Assembly (NCBI GenBank): GCA_022565555.1
Contig: JAIUMN010000006.1
Span: forward strand, 1 to 37,957
Direction of reading: 5' to 3'
DNA length: 37,957 bases
DNA from: Candidatus Altimarinota bacterium
GTDB taxonomy: Bacteria > Patescibacteriota > Gracilibacteria > BD1-5 > UBA6164
In this document: in pieces, positions 30,015 to 37,957 of the stretch
Layout of the letters: each line of letters opens with the position of its first letter
Position numbering within the stretch: position 1 is the stretch's first letter
The notes under the pieces: generated by a model
Told to the model about the DNA's origin: nothing
Seen by the model: only the letters and a program-made list of their open reading frames with translations
Database searches by the model: none
Position numbers and translations under genes: made by a program

Positions 30015-30488
30015 ATGATTTCTAATATATCCCTCTCATCATTGGATTGACTTTATGATAATGCAGAACAAAGGTTTGATACATGGATGACATCTATTCC
30101 TGAAGAGAGAAAAAATCAGCTTCAGAATGAGGTGACTTTTAAAGATAATGAACTAGTAGTTATATTACAATGACAATATATCAGTATCCCTTTGCCAGCA
30201 ATCACATGACAGATGCTTCATATACAAAGAGTTAATATATCATTATTAGCTGAGTTTATTGAATGAAGTAATAGTGGATTTCCTGTAGTTTGATGAAAGC
30301 TTTTCCAAAGCTTTCTCGTTCAAGTTTTAGGTATAGAGGAAGGAAAAGAATATAAACTCATCCCACATAAGGATTTATGATTTAATTCTATAATAATTAA
30401 AGATAGAGCAATATTAATTCAAGATATTTTTCACGATACTAGAGGTTGAAGCTCAGGTAGAGTTAGGGATATACTCAAAGCTTCGTAA
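30015..30488 (+). CDS. Hypothetical protein (157 aa)
   Basis: A soluble-looking, mixed-charge protein: an N-terminal helical part (LYDNAEQRFDTWMTSIPEERKNQLQNEV), a strand-rich centre (KDNELVVILQGQYISIPLPAITG) and a tail DTRGGSSGRVRDILKAS. No signal peptide, membrane segment or Cys. No family recognised. It has several TGA codons and a normal codon pattern, and is preceded by 110 bases of AT-rich spacer. The aspS leader begins right after its stop. Confidence 0.75.
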
Positions 30489-30496
30489 TATAAGAT

Positions 30497-30523
30497 TTGC
30501 CTTTTTTGTTTTCTTATTATAAT
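30497..30523 (+). promoter_or_regulatory. Probable promoter of the aspS leader
   Basis: TTGCCT (30497-30502) and TATAAT (30518-30523), spacer 15 bases. It would start a leader of about 205 bases before aspS, unlike the leaderless genes elsewhere in the window. Confidence 0.5.
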
Positions 30524-30529
30524 ACTCAC

Positions 30530-30736
30530 ACATACTTAAAAGCACTTGAGCAGCAAACAACTGTGAGCTGAGGGAAGAAAAAGATAATTCTTGAGTAGAC
30601 CCCTTCGGAGTTTGAGATTCTCCGTGAACAAAACAAAATAAAGAATAGTCTGGGTGGCACCTTTCTGCAAAAGCAGAACCAAGACGCATGAAGTTCATTT
30701 TCGTGTGTTTTTTATTTTTATACTTAATATTTTTTT
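30530..30736 (+). promoter_or_regulatory. Structured aspS leader with T-box-like motif
   Basis: The leader is markedly richer in GC than the other spacers. It contains GGGTGGCACC at 30652-30661, the core of the T-box antiterminator, whose bulge TGGC would pair with GCCA, the 3' end of a tRNA with discriminator G such as tRNA-Asp. Other hairpins: AAGAA/TTCTT near 30580-30597, CGGAG/CTCCG at about 30606-30624, and TTCTGC/GCAGAA at about 30664-30680. A canonical Stem I and specifier loop could not be drawn with confidence. T-boxes are best known from Firmicutes. If not a T-box, it is another cis-acting RNA of aspS. An antisense ORF here is treated as an artefact. Confidence 0.4.
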
Positions 30737-32551
30737 ATGCATAGAAGTCATACTTGTAGTGAATTGAGTTCAAAACATATTTGAGAGGAGGTTACACTTG
30801 CAGGATGGGTGAGTAATAGGCGAGATCATGGAGGAATTATTTTTATAGATTTGAGAGATAGGTATGGACTAACGCAAATCGTGTTTGATCCAGCTGACGA
30901 TAAAGTAGCTTGGGAGACAGCTGATAGCTTTCGAAGCGAATATGTTATAAAAGCAACTGGAAAAGTCCGTGCTCGTCCAGAGTGACAAAATAATCCAAAT
31001 ATGCAAACCTGAGAAATAGAGGTTATTATTTATAAGGTCGAACTTATAAGTGCTTCAAAAACTCCTCCTTTTGAGCTTGATGAACATGCAAGTGAAACTT
31101 CTGAAGATGTACGATTTAAATATCGTTATATAGATATTAGGCGTAAAAAAATACAAGAGTTCATTAAGTTTCGTTCTCATATGACTACTTATACACGAAA
31201 CTGGTTTACTGAGCGTGATTTTCTTGATATACAAACCCCTATACTTGCAAACTCTTCTCCTGAAGGAGCGAGAGATTTCCTTGTTCCAAGCCGCCTAAAT
31301 CCATGAACATTTTATGCACTTCCGCAAGCTCCACAACAATTTAAGCAACTTCTTATGGTAGGAGGGATAGATAAATATTTTCAAATAGCTCCTTGTTTTC
31401 GAGATGAGGATCCAAGAGCAGACAGACATGCCGGGGACTTTTATCAGATAGACTGCGAAATGAGTTTTGTAGAACAAGATGATATTTTTCAAGTAGTAGA
31501 AGATTTTTGTTATGATGTATCATCTGAACTTTCTGATAAAAAAATAATCACCGAAACACTTTGAGGAGATAGTTTACGATCTGGAGGAAGGTTTTTCTCG
31601 CTTACATACAATGAAGCGTTGGAGAAATATGGAACAGATAAACCAGATCTCAGATTTTGACTCGCAATGATAGATGTTGCAGATATATTTGTTCGAAGTA
31701 CAAACGAAATATTTTCAAAAATTGCAAGTGATACAGAGAATAATCGTATTAAGGCTCTTAGAGTACCGTGAGCAAATAGTGTATTTTCAAAAACACAAAT
31801 GAAGGGCTTTGAAGATTTTGTTCGCAAGCATGGAGCTGCCGGACTTGGATATTTCCAAATGACGGAAGAAGGACTGAAGTGACCACTCAACAAATTTTTC
31901 TCAGAATCAGACTTAGAAGAAATTATGACTCGAATCGAACTCCAGGTAGGAGATGCAGTGTTTTTTGGAGCAGGAGAGAGAAATCTTGTATGTTCGTATA
32001 TGTGAAAATTCCGAAACTATCTTGCAGATATCATGAAACTTCGTGATACTTCTCAGCTTGCTTTTTGTTGGATAACAGATTTTCCGATGTTTGAGCGAGA
32101 TGAAGTAAGCGGAAAGATAGACTTTTCACACAATCCTTTCTCTATGCCACAAAGTTCAATTGAAAATCTCAATGATGATGAGCTTCTTAATATAAAAGCA
32201 TTTCAATATGACTTAGCCTGTAATGGCTATGAAATTCTTTCTGGTTCGATTCGTAATCATTCGACACGAAATCTTATAAATGCTTTTAAGATAGTTGGAA
32301 GAGATGAACAGGAGGTAAAAACAAAGTTTGGAGCGATGTATGAAGCATTTCAGTACGGAGTTCCTCCGCACGGTGGTTTTGCAATCGGAATGGATAGACT
32401 TATGATGATTTATCTTGATGAGTCTAACATTCGAGATATCTACGCATTTCCTAAGTCAGGAAAGGGAAGAGATGAGATGATGAATTCTCCAATGCCAGCT
32501 GAAGAACTCCAACTTAAGGAGTTAGGGCTTGAAGTAGTAGAGAGTGATTAG
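30737..32551 (+). CDS. aspS: Aspartyl-tRNA synthetase, bacterial type (604 aa)
   Basis: A class II synthetase that charges tRNA with Asp. N-terminal anticodon-binding OB fold: [44 protein letters not shown]. Then the catalytic core: [12 protein letters not shown] (motif 1 region), motif 2 [24 protein letters not shown], the bacterial GAD insertion (about 280-410), and motif 3 [13 protein letters not shown]. The DHGG in the OB fold is the pattern of Pseudomonas-type non-discriminating AspRS, where E. coli has DLGS. Together with gatC nearby this suggests it also makes Asp-tRNA(Asn) for amidation. Motif 2 carries one residue more than usual between ADR and QID. Length is normal. Confidence 0.97.
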
Positions 32552-32573
32552 TTTTTATATTTAAATTTTATCT

Positions 32574-32726
32574 ATGAAAATATTTGCTTTTATTATTTGT
32601 TTTCTTTCTTCACTTTTGCTTATAGTATTTTATATCTTATATCACAGAATTGATTGTATTTGAATGATAGAAAGATGAGAGACACTTCCAGTAATACAGC
32701 AGTTCATATGTCAGATGAAAATATAA
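32574..32726 (+). CDS. Small membrane-anchored peptide (50 aa)
   Basis: One N-terminal hydrophobic segment (MKIFAFIICFLSSLLLIVFYILYH) and a short polar tail (RIDCIGMIERGETLPVIQQFICQMKI) with two Cys. It begins 22 bases after the aspS stop and precedes a small lipoprotein gene by 16 bases, probably as one transcript. Two TGA glycines. Too short for assignment, and the weakest coding call in the list. Confidence 0.5.
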
Positions 32727-32742
32727 AATATTACTTATTATT

Positions 32743-32991
32743 ATGTATAATCTTACTTTTAAAAATATCTGAATCATAGTGATTTTACTGCTTTCCTTTA
32801 CTTCCTGTGCCTCAGGAATTGAGATACCCGAAGATAAAAAAGAGTATATTTGAATTTGGACATCAGATACTATGAATCTCACTTTGAATATGTTTTTATA
32901 TATGAATATCCAAGTTGGAAGGTTTTGAGTTTGAATTATAGAGTTTTTTAGTTGATGTACTAAGTGATTATATTGATTGAAGTTAATCTAA
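32743..32991 (+). CDS. Small lipoprotein, possibly truncated by frameshift (82 aa)
   Basis: A signal peptide with a lipobox (LLLSFTSC, Cys22), then ASGIEIPEDKKEYIGIWTSDTMNLTLN. This resembles the opening of lipoproteins with a GxW motif followed by a strand pair. From about residue 52 the sequence becomes unlike a folded domain (MFLYMNIQVGRFGVGII). Another frame reads YEYPSWKVLSLNYRVF before a stop, which suits a continuing strand better. A frameshift in the gene or in the assembly is therefore possible. It ends four bases into the convergent membrane-protein gene. Confidence 0.5.
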
Positions 32992-33566
32992 TCTTGCATA
33001 TAAGGAATGAATGGTATGATGATGCTTAAGATGAGTATCATCCCAGATAATAAAGTAATAAGTAATCATACAAAGGTCTTACCTCAACTAAATTGAGATA
33101 TTTCAATTTTAAATTTTTCGAGTGGAGCGTCTTTCAAAGGAAGATAGCTTGCGACTTTTTGGATAATAGGATGAAATAAACTTCAATCAATCATATGTAA
33201 TTCATAATTTCAGATGTCTAAATCAAGAGTTCATATTTTTATTTTTTGCTCATCAATATAAGTTACCCTTGTATATAATATTGTTTTTTGATATGGAATT
33301 CCTTTTTTATTTTGAGAATCAAATATCTGTATTTTTCTTTTTAATCAAGGATGTTTTCCATACCAACGTAAGTTTGGAATTATGATCCAAATTGTGTAGT
33401 TTCAAGATTGAGTTACCGTAAAGTTTTGAATATCTTCATCAAAATTAAATATTCAAATACTTTCTCTGGTAGTTTCTTTGAGTAGCATTTTGAGTCCTAC
33501 TATCAATCATATAACTCAAAGTATAAAACAAGTAATTCAGATGAATATGAAAATATGATTATTCAT
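32988..33566 (-). CDS. Two-helix membrane protein with exposed middle domain (192 aa)
   Basis: Helix 1 is at about 3-28 (HIFIFIGITCFILGVIGLIVGL) and helix 2 at about 163-188. Between them lies a beta-rich domain of about 130 residues with NFTVTQSGNYTIWIIIPNLRW, a pattern of a small sandwich. It is the last of a four-gene minus-strand group and lies 39 bases after the 456-aa protein gene. No family recognised. Several glycines in the helices use TGA. Its 3' end overlaps a convergent lipoprotein gene by four bases. Confidence 0.75.
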
Positions 33567-33605
33567 TTTACTTCAAATATAAATATAAATTTATTTATAG
33601 ATTTT

Positions 33606-34976
33606 TTAACTTGGATATATAAAATTTAACCTTTCTAATCAATTACTAGGCAATCTATGTGTTGCAACATTTATATATGGAACTCCTGCAGATTGTAGTG
33701 AATCTAAGAGTCATACTCTATTTGCCCTAGTTCATACGTCGTTATGCCTAAGTTTAAAAAAGTTATTTCATTGTTTTATATATATTTCTCAAGTTCCTCA
33801 TAGCTGTAACCATCAATCAGGAATCTGTTCTAAGCGTTGACGTAAGATAGAATCTCTCACTGCACTAATATCACCGACTCTATATCATTCTATATTATTA
33901 ATCCTATTACCTCTTAAGTTTCATATAAATTCTCGAGCATTAAAGTTGTCAGGCAATGTTGATTGGTTTCTTGGTCTAGATACTATTCATCTTTGGCTAC
34001 CTGGAAGTGATACTGCTCACGATTCATCTGCTAGGAAATTTCTGACTCTTGTGTCTCATCGAGAGACACTACTTGAAATTCTAGAAGCTCACCTTATAGC
34101 TCATGCTGTTCATAGAGTTCATACAGTTGAGAGTATTGTTGCAATTGTTCATGCTGTCCAAGAGCTTGGATTTAGAAGTCATCTCAGAGCTTGAATCGCT
34201 TGTTGTCTTTTTTCAGGCTCTACAATTGTATCTATTAGTCAGATAATAGGATGAGAGCTTGCGAGCGCCTCTTTTTCCATAGTAAATTCATGTCAATTTC
34301 GTATATTACAATATATATATCTTGGAAGAGTTCTTGGAAGATGAGCGAGATCACCTACAAGGAGTATGAGATCCTCAATCATAGCAGGCGCTTCTTGTAG
34401 TAGTGCAAATCTTAATCATTCTCAAAAACCATCTTCATTAAATCTCCGATTAAGTAATTCCCTTTGCATTTCAGGTGATTGATCAGTGACTGAGGAAAAA
34501 AATGTTTCAGAGATTGTTTGTCATCATGTAAGGCGATCCCGAGCATCGCTAAAACTTCGTGCCTCTATATCTTGAATTCTTGTAGTGATTCTTTGTAGAT
34601 CTCATAATCATCATAATTCTATAATATTATTAATTCAATCATTTAGTATTTCTCTGTAGTCATTAAGTGATTGAATATCTATATTTCATTCAATTGTCTC
34701 AAAACTTTGTATATGATAATCTTGAAGTCATAAATTACTTCATCAGACTTGAATAGTATCGAGTACAAAAGAAAGAATATCGCCTTGAATACGATCCCTT
34801 ACTGTATGTTCTGAGCTTAAAAATCAGGATTCATCTTGTATAAACCTATTAATCCTATCATTAAATTCCTCTAATGTTTGAGAAATAACTTGTCATAAGT
34901 CTTCAGAGCTAATTTCTGGAGATAAACTCATTCAAGAATTTTCAACAGCTTGTGGTAAATTTGATAATCACTGCAT
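33606..34976 (-). CDS. Uncharacterised protein with central small-residue hydrophobic segment (456 aa)
   Basis: Residues 1-225 are soluble-looking and probably helical (QTLEEFNDRINRFIQDESGF; RFALLQEAPAMIEDLILLVGD). At about 272-295 comes WTAGTIATILSTVGTLGTAGAI, a Gly/Ala/Thr-rich hydrophobic segment like those of colicin- or polymorphic-toxin-type proteins. After a basic linker (RGASRISSSVSRGDTRVRNF) a C-terminal domain spans about 345-456. It has IPDGWLQLGGTGEIYIKQGNNFFKLRHND and a PYINVATHRLPSNG segment. No signal peptide and no Cys pair (one Cys at 223). Translation appears coupled to the 100-aa gene upstream (seven-base gap). No family recognised; toxin-like organisation is an inference from layout only. 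Confidence 0.75.
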
Positions 34977-34983
34977 AATCTAT

Positions 34984-35286
34984 TTATGGCCAATTAGATA
35001 ATATAGAGTCGCTCTCTTCCTGTATATCTATCTTTTCGCTCTCTAGATATATATCCTTTTGAATCATATGTAATTTTTGTTGTAATATTCACACGAAGTC
35101 TTTCTCTTTTTTTTGAGCACTTTTTAGTAATAAATCTTGTAATTCTATAGATGAATGTATAGATTCTAAAATTGTATTTTGTGATTGGGTATCAAGACTA
35201 CAGTATGAAGTTAAAATTTTATTTTTTACCTCAGAATTTATAAGTAATGCCTTTTTAAGAAGTTTTTGTAACTCAGCTATCTCCAT
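34984..35286 (-). CDS. Small helical protein (100 aa)
   Basis: Probably all helical: MEIAELQKLLKKALLINSEVKNKI, IHSSIELQDLLLKSAQKKEKDF, then a single TGA glycine and QQKLHMIQKDIYLESEKIDIQEESDSIL. No membrane segment. It lies between the 158-aa and 456-aa genes with gaps of 22 and 7 bases. The size and position would suit a chaperone, adaptor or immunity partner of the following protein, but nothing in the sequence proves it. Confidence 0.75.
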
Positions 35287-35308
35287 AATGTTTATTTATA
35301 TAGTATTT

Positions 35309-35785
35309 TTACATCTCTTTAATGAGGTCCCAAGAAACTCAGTAAAAATCTTCTATTTCACTAACAAATTCCCAATTATCCTTTTCTGGATTATAATTTC
35401 ATTCTCGGTATCATTGCAATAGTCATTGTATAAGCTGAGTTCATATAGATTCTGGAGTTGCGCCATCAATACGTAATTCCATTTTTCATAAACGCTTATC
35501 ATTGGCATAGATTACATAAGTGTCTTCTATTATTTCATGCCCTCCAAAAAGTTCTCTTAGAGATCAAGGAAGTACAGTCTCTTTTATATCATTAAAATTC
35601 TCAATACTATTATCATTCATATGAATTGCAAAGCTTGCTATACTTATTCAATCTTGTATAGTATCTCTTCTTTGTTGTTGCTCTATTTCATCTGGTACAG
35701 ATCATGGTTGATAATCAATTTGATTTTCTGCATCTCAATATATAGATGGTTGCTCATTATAAGCTCAAGGCGTATTGATTGACAT
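35309..35785 (-). CDS. Hypothetical acidic protein (158 aa)
   Basis: A soluble acidic protein with a low-complexity start (MSINTPGAYNEQPSIYGDAENQIDYQPG) and a folded-looking remainder (IEDTYVIYANDKRLGKMELRIDGATPESIGTQLIQGLLQGY). No signal peptide, Cys or membrane segment. It is the first gene of the minus-strand group, and its start faces the der leader. Ending FYGVSWDLIKEM. No family recognised. The spacing to the next gene (22 bases) suggests one transcript. Confidence 0.75.
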
Positions 35786-35897
35786 ATAAATTGTGATTAT
35801 GAATTACTTATACTAAATTCTACTATACATAATATATTTCTTCAATTATTTTCTCTTGACAAAAAGAATTTTTTTCTTGCTTTTCTCAATAATTCCG

Positions 35898-35992
35898 TAT
35901 AATCGCACTACTTTTATTTTTCATGAATATTTTTCAGCACTCTCGATGTTAGAGAGACCTCTAGAGCGATGCCACGAGGGAAAAATTATGAA
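35898..35992 (+). promoter_or_regulatory. der promoter -10 and hairpin-rich leader
   Basis: A perfect TATAAT at 35898-35903 without a well-placed -35 (TTGACA at 35856 is too far away). The leader of about 85 bases can fold in two mutually exclusive ways around ACTCTCGATGTTAGAGAG and TAGAGAGACCTCTA. GAGGG at 35977-35981 could act as a ribosome binding site. No known riboswitch recognised. Confidence 0.4.
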
Positions 35993-37423
35993 ATGATGTT
36001 ACCACCTTTCAATATGCTTGCAAAAGTTACGATAATAGGCCGCCCAAACGTTGGGAAGTCGAGTATTTTTAATATGATGACCGGCCATAAAATAGCTATA
36101 GTTGCCGATGAAGCGGGAACAACTCGTGATATCTCAGAGTTTGAGTACCATGATGAAAAAAATGATCTTACTTACATACTTTCAGATTCTGGAGGACTTG
36201 ATTTTTCTAGTACTGATGATGAGGTAGCTGAGGATATCATAGAACGAACGGAGAGAGCAATTATAGAAAGTGATTTGCTACTTTTTGTTATTGAATATGA
36301 TAGATTTACTGAACTTGATGAACGAGTACTCCATATTCTAAGAAGTCATAAACTTAGTAATTATATAGTCCTTGCAAATAAATCAGATAACGAGATGCAA
36401 GTGATGGAGTCATATTCTCAAGCTGGACGAGGTGAAGCAGAGTTTTTTCCAGTTTCTTCAAGCCATAATAGGGGTTTTGATGAAGTACGAAGATATATTT
36501 CTAAATATCTAAAGTCTAAAGGACTTAACTACAAAAAAGATTCCGAAGACGCAAGTATTAAGTTAGCTTTTATCGGGCGTCCAAACGTTGGGAAGTCGAG
36601 TATTGTAAATACTATTCTCTGAAATAATCGCGTTATGGTAAAAGATTTATCATGAACCACTCGTGACGCTATAGATACGAAGTTCCATTTTGAAGATCAA
36701 GATTTTACTCTGATAGATACTGCAGGAATACGAAGACTTTCAAAGATAGGAACTCGTAATATCGAAAACTGGTCAGTGATGCGTACTGAGCGTGCTATTA
36801 AGCGTGCAGATGTTATTGCAGTGATTATCGATGGATTTGAGGGAATAACACAGCAAGACCTTTCAGTAATCTCTCAGGTGCTTGAAGAAAAAAAATGACT
36901 TGTCATCGTAGTAAATAAATGGGATCTTGTACTTGATAAAGCTACAGACTCAAAGAAGATATTAAGTTCATGAGTAGATATTGATGCAGCAAAAGATAAA
37001 ATGATGAACCGATATATTTCATACTTGCAAGAAAAAATTGATTTTCTCCCATGGGTATCGGTAATATTTACCTCAGCTACTGAGAAGAAAAGACTTACTG
37101 AGATACTCTCCCGTGCGATAGAGATTTCAGCTGAGCGTCGTAAGCGTGTAAAAACTGGGATACTCAATGAGTTTATGGAACAACTTATATACAAGCATCC
37201 ACCTACGTGAAATAAAAAATCACATAATCCAAAGATATATTATAGTTCACAAGTTGATACCAATCCTCCAAAGTTTTTAATAAGTGTTAATAATCCAAAT
37301 CATTTCCACTTTTCTTATAAGCGTTATATTGAAAATAAAATCCGAGATAATTTTGGATTTCACGGAACACCTATTACTATAGAGTATAGTGGAAGAGGGA
37401 AGTATAAAGATGTGAGAAAATAA
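35993..37423 (+). CDS. der: Ribosome-assembly GTPase Der/EngA (476 aa)
   Basis: Der has two GTPase domains in tandem and a KH-like domain and acts in 50S subunit maturation. Domain 1: [19 protein letters not shown] (usually DTGG) and NKSD. Domain 2: [16 protein letters not shown] with the Gly encoded by TGA, DTAG and NKWD. The KH-like part begins at about 375 ([16 protein letters not shown]) and ends [23 protein letters not shown], typical for the family. The start could be the ATG at 35993 (M-M-L-P, 12 bases after GAGGG) or at 36014 ([12 protein letters not shown]), which fits homologues better. An upstream in-frame ATG at 35969 is less likely. Confidence 0.95.
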
Positions 37424-37462
37424 ACTAAAAAATCTGAGAAATTTCTCAGATTTTTTAGTTTA
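37421..37462. terminator. 42-bp perfect palindrome between der and mltG
   Basis: Bases 37421-37441 and 37442-37462 are exact reverse complements. The TAA of der is inside the left arm. The T run is on both ends, so it terminates both convergent genes. Confidence 0.9.
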
Positions 37463-37471
37463 TTACAAAAT

Positions 37472-37957
37472 TTACCTCAAATATCTTCTCTTATTTTCTT
37501 CGTGTTCTGCATTCGTTCTTCCATAATAGATTTGTCCATTTGGAGCATGGAGATAATAATAATACTGACTTTCTGTTGGACGTATCACCGCGTCTATAAT
37601 ACGAGCTTCAGGATTCGCGATTGGTCCACGAGGCATTCAAACCATTTGACGCGTATTGTATTCGTTTCTATCATAGAGGTGAGTGAGGACTGCTGTTGGA
37701 GTACAGTCCTGTGTCGGAAGCTTGTGTGCATAACAGACAGTTGCGTCCGCCCCGATATACCAGCCCTCACGTGATCGTTTCAAAAGAACTCAAGCAACAG
37801 TGGATGCTTCTTCATATATCTCAGCGTCAGTCTTGCCCTGAAAAGTCACTTCTTTCTGAACGATACTTGCCATATTGATGATATCAAGAATCTCTATACT
37901 TCCCATATCCGAGATAATTCCAGAATCTATTACTTTCGTTTGAAAATTCTGAAGCAT
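37472..37957 (-). CDS. mltG: Endolytic murein transglycosylase MltG, C-terminal part (N-terminus outside window)
   Basis: MltG cleaves new glycan strands and sets their length. The visible 161 residues form the catalytic end: INMASIVQKE with the catalytic Glu, VAGVLLKRSREGWYIGADATVCYA, YNTRQMVGMPRGPIANPEARIIDAVIRP, and YYYLHAPNGQIYYGRTNAEHEENKRRYLR. This matches the YceG/MltG family order. Two Cys (VCYA and QDCTP) are unusual. The sequence continues past the right edge; the ATG at 37957 is internal. It converges with der. The N-terminal membrane helix and LysM-like domain are not visible. Confidence 0.93.

Noticed and set aside
30453-30698. Minus-strand ORF of 81 codons (MNFMRLGSAFAERCHPDYS...) opposite the aspS leader
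   Set aside because: It is antisense to a structured, GC-richer leader and overlaps the end of the 30015-30488 gene. With UGA as glycine it runs on antisense into that gene. Its odd composition fits a structured RNA read backwards.
1-37957. CRISPR array, insertion sequence or prophage
   Set aside because: No regularly spaced repeats, transposase motif, integrase or phage structural operon was seen; the baseplate-J-like gene stands alone with a membrane helix typical of CPR proteins.

Overview
The window reads as a piece of chromosome from a Patescibacteria (CPR) bacterium of the Gracilibacteria/Absconditabacteria (BD1-5/SR1) group. The main reason is the genetic code. Read with the standard code, almost every gene breaks into short pieces; read with UGA as glycine (code 25), 41 continuous coding regions appear. 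Every one contains at least one in-frame TGA and ends in TAA or TAG. TGA falls in a 17-residue glycine run (1077-1127), in the Walker A glycine of TsaE and in the GTTRD motif of Der. The DNA is AT-rich, genes are tightly packed, and several starts lie 6-8 bases after a -10 box with no Shine-Dalgarno, suggesting leaderless mRNAs.

Layout. 1-5528: exported or membrane proteins, including a CPR membrane protein with a baseplate-J-like region (minus strand), plus a possible small RNA. 5592-10597: glycosyltransferase, STAS protein, TsaE, a 7TM protein and a polyprenyl-phosphate sugar transferase (surface polysaccharide). 10664-14966: membrane proteins, a YmdB-type phosphodiesterase and an M23 endopeptidase with a lysozyme-like C-terminus. 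15213-16001: a lone AbiEi-like regulator between strong hairpins. 16042-18876: surface Ig-like protein, RecF and GatC. 18938-21282: small membrane proteins, a lipoprotein, tRNA-Cys and YggT. 21433-25090: a three-OB-fold RNA-binding protein, then a FIST sensor, a cytoplasmic histidine kinase and a convergent single-domain response regulator. 25253-28535: patatin-like lipase, PhnA-domain protein, spermidine-synthase-like membrane protein and LexA. 28600-32551: S-layer-anchored esterase, an unknown protein and aspartyl-tRNA synthetase behind a structured leader with a T-box-like motif. 32574-35785: small exported proteins and a four-gene minus-strand group I cannot assign. 35993-37957: GTPase Der and the C-terminal part of MltG.

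Themes. Cell-envelope functions dominate: two peptidoglycan enzymes, surface glycan synthesis, an SLH-anchored hydrolase and several lipoproteins. RecF and LexA point to a recombination/SOS system. GatC together with an AspRS carrying the His/Gly pattern of non-discriminating enzymes suggests indirect Asn-tRNA (and Gln-tRNA) synthesis. The best candidates for undescribed biology are the unassigned group 32988-35785, the aspS leader, the possible small RNA near 1941-2130, the nuclease-less OB protein and the orphan AbiEi-like gene. All translations were made by hand; no database search was run.
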